A stretch of DNA of 64,000 nt, from the NCBI RefSeq assembly GCF_016583745.1, contig NZ_NRRQ01000008.1, positions 30,457 to 94,456 of the forward strand. The letters run 5' to 3'. Every line of letters begins with the position of its first letter. The stretch's first letter is position 1. The translations under genes and the position numbers were made by a program. Shown in pieces: positions 28,551-36,656 of this stretch. The notes under the pieces were generated by a model that was given only the letters and a program-made list of their open reading frames with translations, was not told the origin of the DNA and ran no database searches. The stretch comes from Chromatium okenii (lineage in GTDB: Bacteria > Pseudomonadota > Gammaproteobacteria > Chromatiales > Chromatiaceae).

Positions 28551-29503
28551 CGCAATTGGCACCGCAACATCCGCCGGGGCGCTGGGGACGGCGGCGTGAT
28601 TGGCTGCTGGGATTCGCGGTGCTGGCGCTGCTCGTGACGGCGGTGGAATTGAGCATCGGCTGGAGCACGCTGCTGGCACCTTGGCGCGAGGTCGCACCGC
28701 TGCACCTCGCCGGAGTGTTGACCTTCACCGCGCTCAGTTACGTCCTCCGCGCCGGGCGTCTGCGCACCATTCTCCAGCCCTTCGGCATCCGCCACTTCCC
28801 GTTATTGCTGCGTCTCACCATTTTTCACAACGTTGCCAATAACTTGCTGCCGATGCGCAGCGGCGAGCTGGTATTTCCGTGGCTGCTGCAACGCTATTTC
28901 GGGAGCAACCTCCTCACGGCGATAACGACCTTGATTTGGTTGCGTTTATTTGATTTGCACTGCCTCGTGCTGATCGCGCTCGCCATTGTCAACCTGCGCG
29001 AACCGACGCTGGTGGGCGGGATGAGCGCCGCCGTTTGGCTCGCCAGCTTGGGACTCATCCCGCAGCTCCAGCGGCTCCACACGGCGCACAGATTGCGCGG
29101 AGACGGACGCCTGCGGCGCGTTTTGCGACAAGCGGTGCAAACAGCGCCGCAGCACTGGTGGCTCATTGCGCGATTGTATGGGTGGACGCTTTTTATTTGG
29201 AGTTTCAAATTCGCTGCATTTGTGAGTTTATTACACTTCTTTTTACCGCTGGCGTATTGGCAATTATGGTTCGCCGTCCTCGGTGCAGAATTATCAAGCG
29301 TGTTGCCCGTGCATGGCATCGCCGGCAGCGGCAGTTATGAATTAGCAATGGTCGCCGCATTAACACCATTGGGAATTGCGCCACAATTGGCGCTGGCAGG
29401 TGCAGTCAATTTGCATCTTTTTTTATTAGGCAGCACCGTATTATTGGGGGCGCTGGGGCTATTGATACCGGTCAACAATCGCACTGAACGCCACGCAAAT
29501 TGA
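28547..29503 (+). CDS. Flippase-like membrane protein (LPG synthase TM family)
   Basis: A 318-residue polytopic membrane protein with about eight hydrophobic segments. NVANNLLPMRSGELVFPWLL near residue 96 and VLPVHGIAGSGSYELAMVAA near 250 resemble the conserved blocks of the UPF0104/lysylphosphatidylglycerol synthase TM family, whose members move lipid-linked substrates across membranes. The catalytic synthetase domain of MprF is absent, so it is a stand-alone transmembrane module. It overlaps the acyltransferase gene by 4 bases, so it likely handles a lipid or glycolipid of the same envelope pathway. This last point is inference. Confidence 0.75.
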   Translation: MTQLAPQHPPGRWGRRRDWLLGFAVLALLVTAVELSIGWSTLLAPWREVAPLHLAGVLTFTALSYVLRAGRLRTILQPFGIRHFPLLLRLTIFHNVANNLLPMRSGELVFPWLLQRYFGSNLLTAITTLIWLRLFDLHCLVLIALAIVNLREPTLVGGMSAAVWLASLGLIPQLQRLHTAHRLRGDGRLRRVLRQAVQTAPQHWWLIARLYGWTLFIWSFKFAAFVSLLHFFLPLAYWQLWFAVLGAELSSVLPVHGIAGSGSYELAMVAALTPLGIAPQLALAGAVNLHLFLLGSTVLLGALGLLIPVNNRTERHAN

Positions 29504-29527
29504 TGGTGATTAAAGGAGGCAAATTAA

Positions 29528-30547
29528 ATGCGCCAATTGATTTTATTAGTAACGCTGGCAGTGATCTGGTTATTGAGTTATAGCCATCTCAACACCGTCG
29601 CTGATGCGCTCATTGCCGCCATGCAATTGACGCGAGCAACGCCATTGGGCGAAGCGGTGCATTTTTTCTGTTATGAAACACCAAAGGTGCTGCTGCTTTT
29701 ATTGGGCATCGTGTTTGTGATGGGCATCATTCAAACCTTTTTTGCTCCAGAACGCACGCGAGCATTATTAGCGGGACGCCGTTTAGGAGTAGGCAATGCG
29801 TTAGCAGCAGCACTTGGCATTGTGACGCCATTTTGCTCCTGTTCGGCGATTCCATTATTTATTGGCTTTATCACTGCTGGAGTGCCGCTTGGAGTCACTT
29901 TTTCGTTTTTAATTGCGGCACCAATGATTAACGAAATCGCGCTGGCGCTGCTGCTGAGTTTATTTGGTTGGCAAGTTGCTGCGCTTTATTTAGGCTTGGG
30001 ATTATTGGTTGCAATCAGTGCTGGAATCGTGATTGGAGCCTTCAATATGGAGCACTATCTACAAGATTGGGTGCGAGCAATTCATTATGGTGAAGACGCA
30101 GCACCGCAACCAAACGATGGACTTGCATTGGATTGGACAGCGCGACTGGCAGCGGGTATGAAACACGTCCGCGAGATTGTGGGAAAGGTGTGGTTATATG
30201 TCGTGATTGGCGTTGGTTTAGGTGCAGCCATTCATGGTTATGTACCAGAAAATGTGCTGGCTAGTTTTATGGGACGCGACGTGTGGTGGGCGGTGCCAGC
30301 GGCGGTATTATTAGGCATTCCAATGTATAGCAATGCCGCTGGAATTGTTCCCATTGTGCAGGCGTTAATTGCAAAGGGTGCGGCACTTGGTACTACCTTG
30401 GCATTTATGATGAGTGTGATTGCGTTATCGGCACCGGAATTGTTGATTTTGCGGAAAGTATTACGCTGGCAACTCATTGTTACCTTTGTTGGGGTGGTGG
30501 CGACAGGAATTTTAGTTGTTGGTTATGTGTTTAATTGGTTGTTATAA
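29528..30547 (+). CDS. Permease of the DUF318/ArsP (SO_0444) family
   Basis: A 339-residue inner-membrane protein with eight or more hydrophobic helices. The signature TPFCSCSAIPLFIGFITAG near residue 97 places it in PF03773, which includes organoarsenical (ArsP) and metal-related efflux permeases. YSNAAGIVPIVQALIAKGAA near 262 mirrors the second conserved half. A good AGGAGG site lies at 29514-29520. The next gene, 14 bases downstream, is a tiny thioredoxin-fold protein, a pairing common for this family and suggesting that the substrate is thiol- or redox-linked. The substrate is not determined here; no arsR or arsC gene adjoins. Confidence 0.85.
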   Translation: MRQLILLVTLAVIWLLSYSHLNTVADALIAAMQLTRATPLGEAVHFFCYETPKVLLLLLGIVFVMGIIQTFFAPERTRALLAGRRLGVGNALAAALGIVTPFCSCSAIPLFIGFITAGVPLGVTFSFLIAAPMINEIALALLLSLFGWQVAALYLGLGLLVAISAGIVIGAFNMEHYLQDWVRAIHYGEDAAPQPNDGLALDWTARLAAGMKHVREIVGKVWLYVVIGVGLGAAIHGYVPENVLASFMGRDVWWAVPAAVLLGIPMYSNAAGIVPIVQALIAKGAALGTTLAFMMSVIALSAPELLILRKVLRWQLIVTFVGVVATGILVVGYVFNWLL

Positions 30548-30561
30548 CGAAATGAGGTGAA

Positions 30562-30807
30562 GTGATGAAAGCGGTTAAAATTCTCGGCACCGGTTGCCGT
30601 AATTGTCAGACGACGCGGGCATTAGTAGAAGAAGTTGCACAGGCGCTGGGCGTGGCAATTGAATTGGAAAAGGTAGAACGGATGGAGGACATCATGCGTT
30701 ATCGTATTATGGCCACGCCCGGCGTGGTAATTGATGGCGTGGTGGTGCATTCGGGAGGTATTCCAGAACGCAGCGCAATTGAGAGTTGGTTTCGCGCTGC
30801 GGAATAG
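30562..30807 (+). CDS. Small redox-active thioredoxin-like protein
   Basis: An 81-residue thioredoxin-fold protein. The active-site motif is CRNC in LGTGCRNCQTTRALVEEV near residue 11, and the cis-proline loop is ATPGVVIDGVVVHSG near residue 52. This matches the redox-active disulfide protein 2 group, smaller than true thioredoxins. An AGGTGA site lies directly before the ATG. The gene directly follows the DUF318 permease, so it likely delivers electrons or a thiol-bound ligand to it. That is inference from context. Confidence 0.85.
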   Translation: MMKAVKILGTGCRNCQTTRALVEEVAQALGVAIELEKVERMEDIMRYRIMATPGVVIDGVVVHSGGIPERSAIESWFRAAE

Positions 30808-30847
30808 TTCATTTGTGTTTAACCGCAAGTGCAGCGGTAAACAATAG

Positions 30848-30868
30848 CCCCCTTTTTCAAAAAGGGGG
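30848..30868. repeat. Dispersed palindrome, intergenic copy 1
   Basis: A perfect inverted repeat CCCCCTTTTT-C-AAAAAGGGGG followed by TTGATTAAAA. The same core recurs at six other places in the window. It lies 40 bases after the thioredoxin-like gene and could act as a transcription terminator, though the downstream T-run is poor. Confidence 0.85.
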
Positions 30869-30955
30869 TTGATTAAAAACGTCGTGTCACTGTTGTGAAA
30901 TGATTAACCAACGAAGAGCCGTCATTGTAAAGCGAAAAATTGTAAAATACTCATT

Positions 30956-31048
30956 TTATTTTAGCATTCCCGGCACGAAAAAATATCCAATAAAGGTGCC
31001 GACTAAAATACCCAAAATTGCTCCTAATAAAATGCCATACCATTTCAT
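30956..31048 (-). CDS. 30-residue single-pass membrane peptide
   Basis: A very short gene in the spacer before tRNA-Gly. The ATG at 31048 has a GGAG ribosome-binding site (CTCC at 31059-31062 on the plus strand) 10 bases upstream. The product starts MKWYGILLGAILGILVGTFI and ends GYFFVPGMLK, a single hydrophobic helix with four glycines spaced four residues apart (GxxxG pattern, suited to helix packing). Such proportions resemble known small membrane proteins, but I recognise no family. Support rests on the ribosome-binding site, the clean helix and a position free of other genes. Confidence 0.5.
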   Translation of the reverse strand: MKWYGILLGAILGILVGTFIGYFFVPGMLK

Positions 31049-31135
31049 TATCAATGTGCTCCAAGGTGACATGAATCTGCCGCTATTGTGAGGCGAATTG
31101 AACGACGGCGGCAAGTGACGCTGCCAGCGCACCGC

Positions 31136-31164
31136 TTGCCAAGCTGCGAGTGAATGCCTAGACT
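31136..31164 (+). promoter_or_regulatory. Sigma-70 promoter of tRNA-Gly
   Basis: A -35 box TTGCCA (31136-31141) and -10 box TAGACT (31159-31164) are separated by exactly 17 bases. The tRNA begins 16 bases after the -10 box, and the intervening stretch is GC-rich like the discriminator of stringently controlled stable-RNA promoters. Confidence 0.65.
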
Positions 31165-31179
31165 CCGCCCCCTCACTGC

Positions 31180-31253
31180 GCGGGTGTAGTTCAATGGTAG
31201 AACTTCAGCTTCCCAAGCTGATAGCGTGGGTTCGATTCCCATCACCCGCTCCA
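31180..31253 (+). tRNA. tRNA-Gly (anticodon CCC)
   Basis: A 74-base tRNA with acceptor stem GCGGGTG/CACCCGC, discriminator T and encoded CCA (31251-31253). The D-arm is GTTCAATGGTAGAAC. The anticodon stem TCAGC/GCTGA encloses the loop TTCCCAA, giving anticodon CCC, which reads GGG glycine codons. The T-arm contains GGTTCGATTCC. All stems pair apart from one G-U in the T stem. It lies just before mutY. Confidence 0.97.
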
Positions 31254-31338
31254 GTTTTTCGCCTCATTCCCGCGTGTTTCTCGCCATCACAGGCGCATTC
31301 CCCTGTCTGAATTCACTCCCGCTGCTATCGCTTCCGCC

Positions 31339-32400
31339 TTGCTGAGTTGGTTCGATCAGCACGGTCGTCACACCTTACCTTGGCAACACGATCCCACGCC
31401 GTATCGCGTCTGGGTGTCGGAAATCATGCTGCAACAAACGCAGGTCGCAGTCGTGATTCCTTATTTTGAACGCTTTATGGCGCGGTTTCCGACGGTAGCG
31501 ACGCTCGCTGCTGCGCCCCTTGATGCAGTGCTGGCGCAGTGGACGGGGCTGGGATATTACGCCCGCGCCCGCCATTTACATCGCACCGCGCAACTGTTGT
31601 GTGCGCAATATCAGGGCGAATTTCCGCGTGAGATCGCGCAGGTGCAGGCGTTGCCGGGGATTGGGCGCTCCACCGCCGGCGCGATCTTGACCTTCGCGGC
31701 CGGACAGTCGCATCCAATTTTGGATGGCAACGTCAAGCGCGTATTGAGCCGCTGTTTTGCGCTAGAAGGATGGTCCGGTCGCCCCGAAGTGACCGCGCAA
31801 CTCTGGGCGCTGGCGACCAACCTGACGCCGCTGACCCGCACTGCCGCTTACAATCAAGCGTTGATGGACCTTGGCGCGACCCTCTGCACCCGCCGTCATC
31901 CCGCCTGTGATCGCTGCCCGCTGCTGACTTTATGCCGCGCTCACGCGCAACAGCGTCAACACGAATTCCCCACCAGTCGCCCGCGCCCACCGCTGACAGA
32001 ACGCACCGCCTTATTGCTGCTCATCCGCTCGCGCTGCGGCAAAATTGTGCTGCACCAGCGCCCGCCGACGGGCATTTGGGGCGGATTGTGGAGCCTGCCG
32101 GAAGTGGCACTTGACGCCGATCCGACGGCGTGGTGTCGCACGCATCTCGATCTCAGCCCGCAACACGTTGAACGCCCGCCCGCTCGTCGCCACAGCTTTA
32201 CGCATTTCAAATTAAAAATAGAGCTGGCGCGGCTCGTAGTCGCCACCGCCGGAATAATCACTGCCGACCGTTGTTGTTGGTTTGATGTGGCGCAATTGTC
32301 CAGCATTGGTTTACCAGCGCCGGTGAAAAAAATCATCATGGCTGATAATGACGCCTTGCGTGCAGCAGAATGTGACAGTGTGCTTTTTCACAATCAATAA
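31339..32400 (+). CDS. mutY: Adenine DNA glycosylase MutY
   Basis: MutY removes adenine mispaired with 8-oxoguanine. The product shows the family order: WVSEIMLQQTQVAVVIPYF near residue 25, the helix-hairpin-helix LPGIGRSTAGAI with catalytic Asp in PILDGNVKRVL near 128, four iron-sulfur cysteines (CTRRHPACDRCPLLTLC), and a C-terminal NUDIX-like domain (PPTGIWGGLWSLPE; FTHFKL). The TTG at 31339 is the first standard start, but family-like residues continue upstream in frame (FTPAAIASA directly before it) back to about 31303, where only CTG or ATT codons are available. The true start may therefore be non-standard and further upstream. The C-terminus ends DSVLFHNQ. Confidence 0.93.
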   Translation: MLSWFDQHGRHTLPWQHDPTPYRVWVSEIMLQQTQVAVVIPYFERFMARFPTVATLAAAPLDAVLAQWTGLGYYARARHLHRTAQLLCAQYQGEFPREIAQVQALPGIGRSTAGAILTFAAGQSHPILDGNVKRVLSRCFALEGWSGRPEVTAQLWALATNLTPLTRTAAYNQALMDLGATLCTRRHPACDRCPLLTLCRAHAQQRQHEFPTSRPRPPLTERTALLLLIRSRCGKIVLHQRPPTGIWGGLWSLPEVALDADPTAWCRTHLDLSPQHVERPPARRHSFTHFKLKIELARLVVATAGIITADRCCWFDVAQLSSIGLPAPVKKIIMADNDALRAAECDSVLFHNQ

Positions 32401-32446
32401 AATAACTTACCTTTCGCGCAACCATCGCTAACCGCATAAAATACTC

Positions 32447-32863
32447 ATGATCTCTAAAATACCCAAACCGATAAAAGTTTTAGTGGTTGACGATATGGCA
32501 TCCATGCGGATGCTGATTCGTGCCGTATTAAATCGAATGGGCAACTTTGAGATTATTGAAGCGGCAAATGGTCGGGAAGCCTTGCAAAAACTCAGCGATA
32601 ATATCGTTGATATTTTAATCTGTGATTGGAATATGCCGGGCATTAGCGGCTTGGAAGTGTTACATGCCGTGCGCGAAGATATAAAGTTTCAACGCTTGCA
32701 AAAATTACCGGTGCTAATGGTTACGGCGGAACAAAGCTGCAATCAGGTACGTGATGCCATTGATGCTGGCGTCACTGGTTATGTGTCTAAACCCTTTTCG
32801 CCAGCCATTTTACAGGCGCATATTCAGGAATGCTTAAATAAACGTCCGCGTAAAACAGAATAA
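32447..32863 (+). CDS. Stand-alone CheY-like response regulator (copy 2)
   Basis: A 138-residue single receiver domain, paralogous to the gene at 11817-12224. The pocket is VLVVDDMASMRMLIRAVLN, the phospho-Asp is in LICDWNMPGISGLEVL, Thr in LMVTAEQS and Lys in YVSKPFSPA. Compared with copy 1 it has a 3-residue insertion before the Thr strand (KFQRLQKLPVL). No chemotaxis genes adjoin; mutY is upstream and ttcA converges. It may be a switch-binding CheY or a phosphate sink; the sequence does not decide. Confidence 0.9.
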   Translation: MISKIPKPIKVLVVDDMASMRMLIRAVLNRMGNFEIIEAANGREALQKLSDNIVDILICDWNMPGISGLEVLHAVREDIKFQRLQKLPVLMVTAEQSCNQVRDAIDAGVTGYVSKPFSPAILQAHIQECLNKRPRKTE

Positions 32864-32899
32864 ATGATTCAGAAAATCCAGCGATAACAATCAACAGCT

Positions 32900-33658
32900 T
32901 CACCCGCAATCATTCAGCACCCGCCCCGGCGTCGGTAATTCACCTTCAATCATAATGGGGCGCAGCGCGTGTAAGATATTGGCAAATAAATGACTGTGCG
33001 CAGCTTCTTCACGCGCAAGCAGTGCTTTCATATATTCGCGCCGCGTCGGTTTAGAAAAACACGCCGGACAAGAATCAGCAATCACTGGCAATTTAGCGCG
33101 GCTGGCAAAATCGGCCATTTGCCGCTCACGGCAATATGCCAGCGGGCGAATAATCCGCACATCGCCGTCTTGATTCCGATAATGCGCTTTCATCGTCCGC
33201 AATTGCCCGCCGTGAAATAACGACATCAATAAACTTTCCGCTAAATCATCTAAATGCTGTCCCAGCGCCAGTACGTTATAATTATTCTCACGACATAAGC
33301 GATACATGATTCCGCGTTTCATCCGCGAGCAATAGGCGCAAAATGAATCGCCGCTCATGTGTATTTGCGCTTGTGCTAATAACGGCTGCTGTTCGTAATG
33401 CCACGCGATATTGAGATCGGCGTAATACTGTTGTAAGGGCTGCGGATCAAAACCCGGCACTTCGGGATCAACCGTTAATACCGCTATTTCAAAGTTCACT
33501 GGCGCATAACTGCGTAAATGATTGAGAATATGCAGCAGTGATAAGGAATCTTTGCCGCCAGAGACGCCAATTAAAATGCGGTCGCCATCGCCAATCATCT
33601 GAAAATCAGCAATAGCGCGACCAACTTGGCGCAATAACGATTTGGGTGGTTTTAACAT
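32900..33658 (-). CDS. ttcA: tRNA 2-thiocytidine biosynthesis protein TtcA
   Basis: TtcA thiolates cytidine-32 of certain tRNAs using ATP and an iron-sulfur cluster. The 252-residue product has the PP-loop SGGKDSLSLLHIL near residue 33, the CAYCSRMKRG cysteine pair near 107 and a third cysteine pair CPAC near 197, all required for the 4Fe-4S site. The ALGQHLDDLAESLLMSLF block near 131 is also characteristic. It overlaps the end of the phosphoesterase gene by 7 bases and closes the long minus-strand gene run. No terminator is obvious in the 36 bases before the converging CheY stop. Confidence 0.96.
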   Translation of the reverse strand: MLKPPKSLLRQVGRAIADFQMIGDGDRILIGVSGGKDSLSLLHILNHLRSYAPVNFEIAVLTVDPEVPGFDPQPLQQYYADLNIAWHYEQQPLLAQAQIHMSGDSFCAYCSRMKRGIMYRLCRENNYNVLALGQHLDDLAESLLMSLFHGGQLRTMKAHYRNQDGDVRIIRPLAYCRERQMADFASRAKLPVIADSCPACFSKPTRREYMKALLAREEAAHSHLFANILHALRPIMIEGELPTPGRVLNDCG

Positions 33659-34215
33659 GGTGGAATTAAATTGGCGTAATAGCTTAAACGCGGATTTAAG
33701 GGCGCTGGCGCATAACGATAGGTTTCAATTTGCCAAGTGGTGGGCGTCGCAGTGAGCACCAAACAGGAGGGGCCGCCGTGCGTGCGAATGCGCCCCGCCG
33801 CGCCCGGATTGAGCACCCACGGGCTGGCGCTCACATCGACGACGAGATGATGGCTGTGACCGTACACAATCGCCCGCGCTTGCGGAAAACGCCCGCGCAA
33901 TGATTGATGGCGGTCTCGCGCCAGCAATTGATGCCCATGAATCGCCACCAATTGCCCGCCCGGTAAGGGCTGCGCGAACCATTCCGGCACATGTTCCAAC
34001 AAGCGCCGATCCGCTTCCGGCCATTTCTGCGCCACGTCGTTATTGCCAAACACCGCCAACACCCGCCCCAAACGCGGTTGCAACTGCGCCAGCACCGTCG
34101 CGCAGCCGATGTCGCCGCCGTGTACCGCCAGATCACATTGCGTCACCAGGTGCTGAATCCGCACATCCAACATGCCATGCGTGTCGGACACCAGCGCGAC
34201 CTTGACCTGCGTCAT
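33652..34215 (-). CDS. YfcE/MJ0936-family metallophosphoesterase
   Basis: A 187-residue calcineurin-like phosphoesterase. The five metal-binding blocks are visible: LVSDTHG at residue 8, HGGDIG near 36, FGNNDVAQ near 58, AIHGHQL near 93 and YGHSHHLVV near 118. This is the compact YfcE/MJ0936 type, which hydrolyses phosphodiesters in vitro; the physiological substrate is unknown. I use the ATG at 34215 (MTQVKVALVSDTHG); the frame is open far upstream but that part is antisense-like, low-complexity sequence within the preceding gene. It lies 32 bases after the quinone oxidoreductase gene. Confidence 0.9.
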   Translation of the reverse strand: MTQVKVALVSDTHGMLDVRIQHLVTQCDLAVHGGDIGCATVLAQLQPRLGRVLAVFGNNDVAQKWPEADRRLLEHVPEWFAQPLPGGQLVAIHGHQLLARDRHQSLRGRFPQARAIVYGHSHHLVVDVSASPWVLNPGAAGRIRTHGGPSCLVLTATPTTWQIETYRYAPAPLNPRLSYYANLIPPC

Positions 34216-34247
34216 GGTCGCAATGTCGAGGAGTTCTGCCGCCAATG

Positions 34248-35246
34248 TCAGTCCAACACCAGCGCCAGCTTGCCGGTCACATGCCCCAGCTCCAGCACGC
34301 GATGAGCATCTGCCACCTGCGCCAGCGGGAAAGTGTGGGAGACGTGAATCCGCACCGCACTCCGCGCAATCAACGCCGCGCAGCGGTTGAGAATGTCGCC
34401 TTGTCGCGCCAGCGCGGTCGCTAAATTGCGCACTTGCGGCGTGAGCATCAGCACCAAACTCAGGCGCAAATTGCGCAGCCGCGCCTCTTTGAAATCGACG
34501 CTCGCGCCGGGATCCAAAATCGTCACCAGATCGCCGTAATGCGCCACCGCTGGAATCGTCTGCTGAAACACTGCCGGCCCAACCGTATCCAGCGCGATGT
34601 CCACGCCGCGCCCGTCCGTCCACTCGCGCACGGCGGCGACCACATCTTCCTCGCGGTAATTGATGCAGCGTTCTGCGCCAAGTGCCTGAGCAAACGCCGC
34701 TTTTTCGGGAGAGCTGACGGTGGTACAGACCCGCGCTCCCGCCGCGACCGCCAATTGCATCGCCACATGTCCGACGCCACCCGCGCCGCCGTGAATCAGC
34801 ACCTGTTGTCCGGCAGCGAGCTGCGCCCGCTCATGCAGCGCCTCCCACGCCGTGAGCAATACCAACGGCGCAGCCGCAGCTTCAGTCATGCTCAACGTCG
34901 CCGGCTTTGGTTGCACAAGTGCTTGATCGATCACGCGATATTCCGCGTGATTGCCCGCTGCGCCACCGAGTCCGCCGTGACAAAACCAAACTGCGTCGCC
35001 GGGCTGAAACCGCGTCACGGCAGCGCCAACCGCCGCAATCGCGCCCGCGCCGTCGCAGCCGGGAATCAGCGGCAGCCCCGCCGCCAGCATCGCGCCATTG
35101 CGCCGGATTTTGGTATCGACCGGATTGATGCCCGCCGCTGCCAGCTTGACCAAAACTTCCGTCGGCGCAGTGATTTGCGGGAGCGGGCGCTCGACCAGTT
35201 GCAGCACTGACGGGTCGCCAGTTTCATGGATTTCAATGGCTTGCAT
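34248..35246 (-). CDS. Zinc-independent NADPH:quinone oxidoreductase family protein
   Basis: A 332-residue medium-chain dehydrogenase/reductase. The N-terminal GroES-like part begins MQAIEIHETGDPSVLQLVER and contains PGCDGAGAIAAVGAAVTRF. The Rossmann domain has the cofactor loop HGGAGGVGHVAMQLAVAAGA near residue 153. The structural zinc cysteines of alcohol dehydrogenases are missing, as in the quinone oxidoreductase (Qor) subgroup. The substrate may be a quinone or another enone; this is not resolved. It follows the PanE-like gene by 21 bases. Confidence 0.88.
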   Translation of the reverse strand: MQAIEIHETGDPSVLQLVERPLPQITAPTEVLVKLAAAGINPVDTKIRRNGAMLAAGLPLIPGCDGAGAIAAVGAAVTRFQPGDAVWFCHGGLGGAAGNHAEYRVIDQALVQPKPATLSMTEAAAAPLVLLTAWEALHERAQLAAGQQVLIHGGAGGVGHVAMQLAVAAGARVCTTVSSPEKAAFAQALGAERCINYREEDVVAAVREWTDGRGVDIALDTVGPAVFQQTIPAVAHYGDLVTILDPGASVDFKEARLRNLRLSLVLMLTPQVRNLATALARQGDILNRCAALIARSAVRIHVSHTFPLAQVADAHRVLELGHVTGKLALVLD

Positions 35247-35267
35247 CGTTTTGAGACTCCGCAGTGT

Positions 35268-36191
35268 TCAGACCAAACGATTGTGACGATCTGTGCTGCT
35301 CAACAGCCGCGTGATCGCCTCCACCGCTGGCAACCGCACGCCGTGCCGCGCCACTTCGCGCAGCGGTCGCCGGTACAGATATTCGATTTCTAATTCCCGT
35401 TTTGCCAAATAATCCAAACGCATACTCGGCGCATAAGGCTTCATCCGCCGCGTGGTTTCCAGCAACTGCGCGGGAAAATCATCCGCAAATTGCACCCCAC
35501 ACGCCGCCGCGCCCGTGCTCACTTCCGCCATCAATTGCTCCGCCAGTGCCGTCGCCTCGGCGTCCGCCATCAATCCATCGGTGTTCATATTGAGCAGCAC
35601 CGACAATCCATTAAACGGGATATTCCACAACAACTTACGCCACCGCGCCGTCGTCAATTCGGGCTGAGATTCCACTGGAATGCCGGCCGCTGCGAACGCC
35701 GCCAGCAACTGCGGAATCCACGCCGCGCTGCGCTCATCGCGGGGCGCAAAACTGACCAGCCCGTAGTCAAGATGCGCGATGTGACCGTGGCCGAGCTTGT
35801 TGGCGCACAGAAAACACAGCCCAGCGATGATGTTGGCGTGCGGAAACCACGCCGCCAGCTCGTCTTCCAGCGTCAAGCCGTTTTGCAGGTTTAACAGCAC
35901 CGTGTTGTCGTGTACCAACGGCGCGAGCAATTCGGGAAGTAAATGATTTTGCGTGGTTTTTAGCGCAATGCACACGACATCTGCCGGCGGAATCGCCTCA
36001 TCGGCGGCATACACCGCCACCGGTTGATGATGCACATCGCCGAGCGGCGAATCGACGCGCAGCCCGTGTTCGCGGATAAATGCAACATCGCTGTGCGCGA
36101 TGAATTGCACCGTCGCGCCGCTCTGCAATAACCGCGAGCCATAAAAACCGCCGAGTGCGCCCGTGCCGAGAATCGTAAAAGAAAGCGCCAT
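35268..36191 (-). CDS. 2-dehydropantoate 2-reductase family protein
   Basis: A 307-residue ketopantoate reductase-fold enzyme that would use NADPH to make pantoate for coenzyme A. The N-terminal Rossmann motif is FTILGTGALGGFYGSRLL. The NGLTLEDELAAWFP block near residue 105 and the catalytic Lys region TTARWRKLLWNIPFNGLSVL near 182 are present, and the C-terminal helical domain ends with the usual EIEYLYRRPL. PanE homologues are often duplicated with other 2-oxoacid substrates, so the exact reaction is uncertain. It starts 21 bases after the queF stop. Confidence 0.85.
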   Translation of the reverse strand: MALSFTILGTGALGGFYGSRLLQSGATVQFIAHSDVAFIREHGLRVDSPLGDVHHQPVAVYAADEAIPPADVVCIALKTTQNHLLPELLAPLVHDNTVLLNLQNGLTLEDELAAWFPHANIIAGLCFLCANKLGHGHIAHLDYGLVSFAPRDERSAAWIPQLLAAFAAAGIPVESQPELTTARWRKLLWNIPFNGLSVLLNMNTDGLMADAEATALAEQLMAEVSTGAAACGVQFADDFPAQLLETTRRMKPYAPSMRLDYLAKRELEIEYLYRRPLREVARHGVRLPAVEAITRLLSSTDRHNRLV

Positions 36192-36212
36192 AATGTCGAT
36201 TCCAAACGCAAA

Positions 36213-36602
36213 TTAAGGCAATTGCACCTGCATTGGCGGCTGCCAATCGTTGGCGCGATGTTCAACAATCACCGTCGTAAAAATTCCGCCGCGCACATTA
36301 AAAACTGCGGTCAAACGCATAAAACGCGGGGCAATCGCAGCAACTAAATCATTGAGAATCTGATTGGTCACGGCTTCGTGAAATGCGCCCTCATTGCGAT
36401 ATGACCAGATATAATTTTTGAGCGATTTTAATTCAACGCACAATTGCGCGGGCACATAGTCTAAATGCAATTCAGCAAAATCGGGTTGTCCGGTTTTGGG
36501 GCATAAACAGGTGAATTCAGGAATGCGCATCCGAATGGTATAATCGCGTTCTTGCTGCGGATTCGGAAAGGTGTCAAGTGATTTGCTGGGGACGCTGGAC
36601 AT
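36213..36602 (-). CDS. queF: NADPH-dependent preQ0 reductase QueF (type I)
   Basis: QueF reduces 7-cyano-7-deazaguanine to preQ1 for queuosine in tRNA. The 129-residue length identifies the short, unimodular type. The active-site block [18 protein letters not shown] near residue 30 includes the nucleophilic Cys and the catalytic Asp, followed by the signature [17 protein letters not shown] near 56 and a His-Glu pair in AFHEAVTN. All catalytic residues are present. It lies between gcvR and the PanE-like gene; a repeat-type hairpin lies just upstream. Confidence 0.96.
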   Translation of the reverse strand: MSSVPSKSLDTFPNPQQERDYTIRMRIPEFTCLCPKTGQPDFAELHLDYVPAQLCVELKSLKNYIWSYRNEGAFHEAVTNQILNDLVAAIAPRFMRLTAVFNVRGGIFTTVIVEHRANDWQPPMQVQLP

Positions 36603-36629
36603 GAATTCGCTCTCGTCAACAATAAAAAG

Positions 36630-36649
36630 CCCCCTTTTGAAAAAGGGGG
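36630..36649 (-). terminator. Dispersed palindrome acting as gcvR terminator (copy 2)
   Basis: The inverted repeat CCCCCTTTT-GA-AAAAGGGGG lies 7 bases after the gcvR stop. On the minus strand it is followed by a CTTTTTATTG run, so it has the form of an intrinsic terminator. It belongs to the same dispersed palindrome family as 30848-30868, and the flank GGGATTTAA contributes the gcvR stop codon. Confidence 0.75.
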
Positions 36650-36656
36650 TTGGGAT

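Noticed and set aside
30900..31091. 63-codon plus-strand frame in the spacer before tRNA-Gly
   Set aside because: No ribosome-binding site; the opposite strand holds a better supported 30-codon gene.
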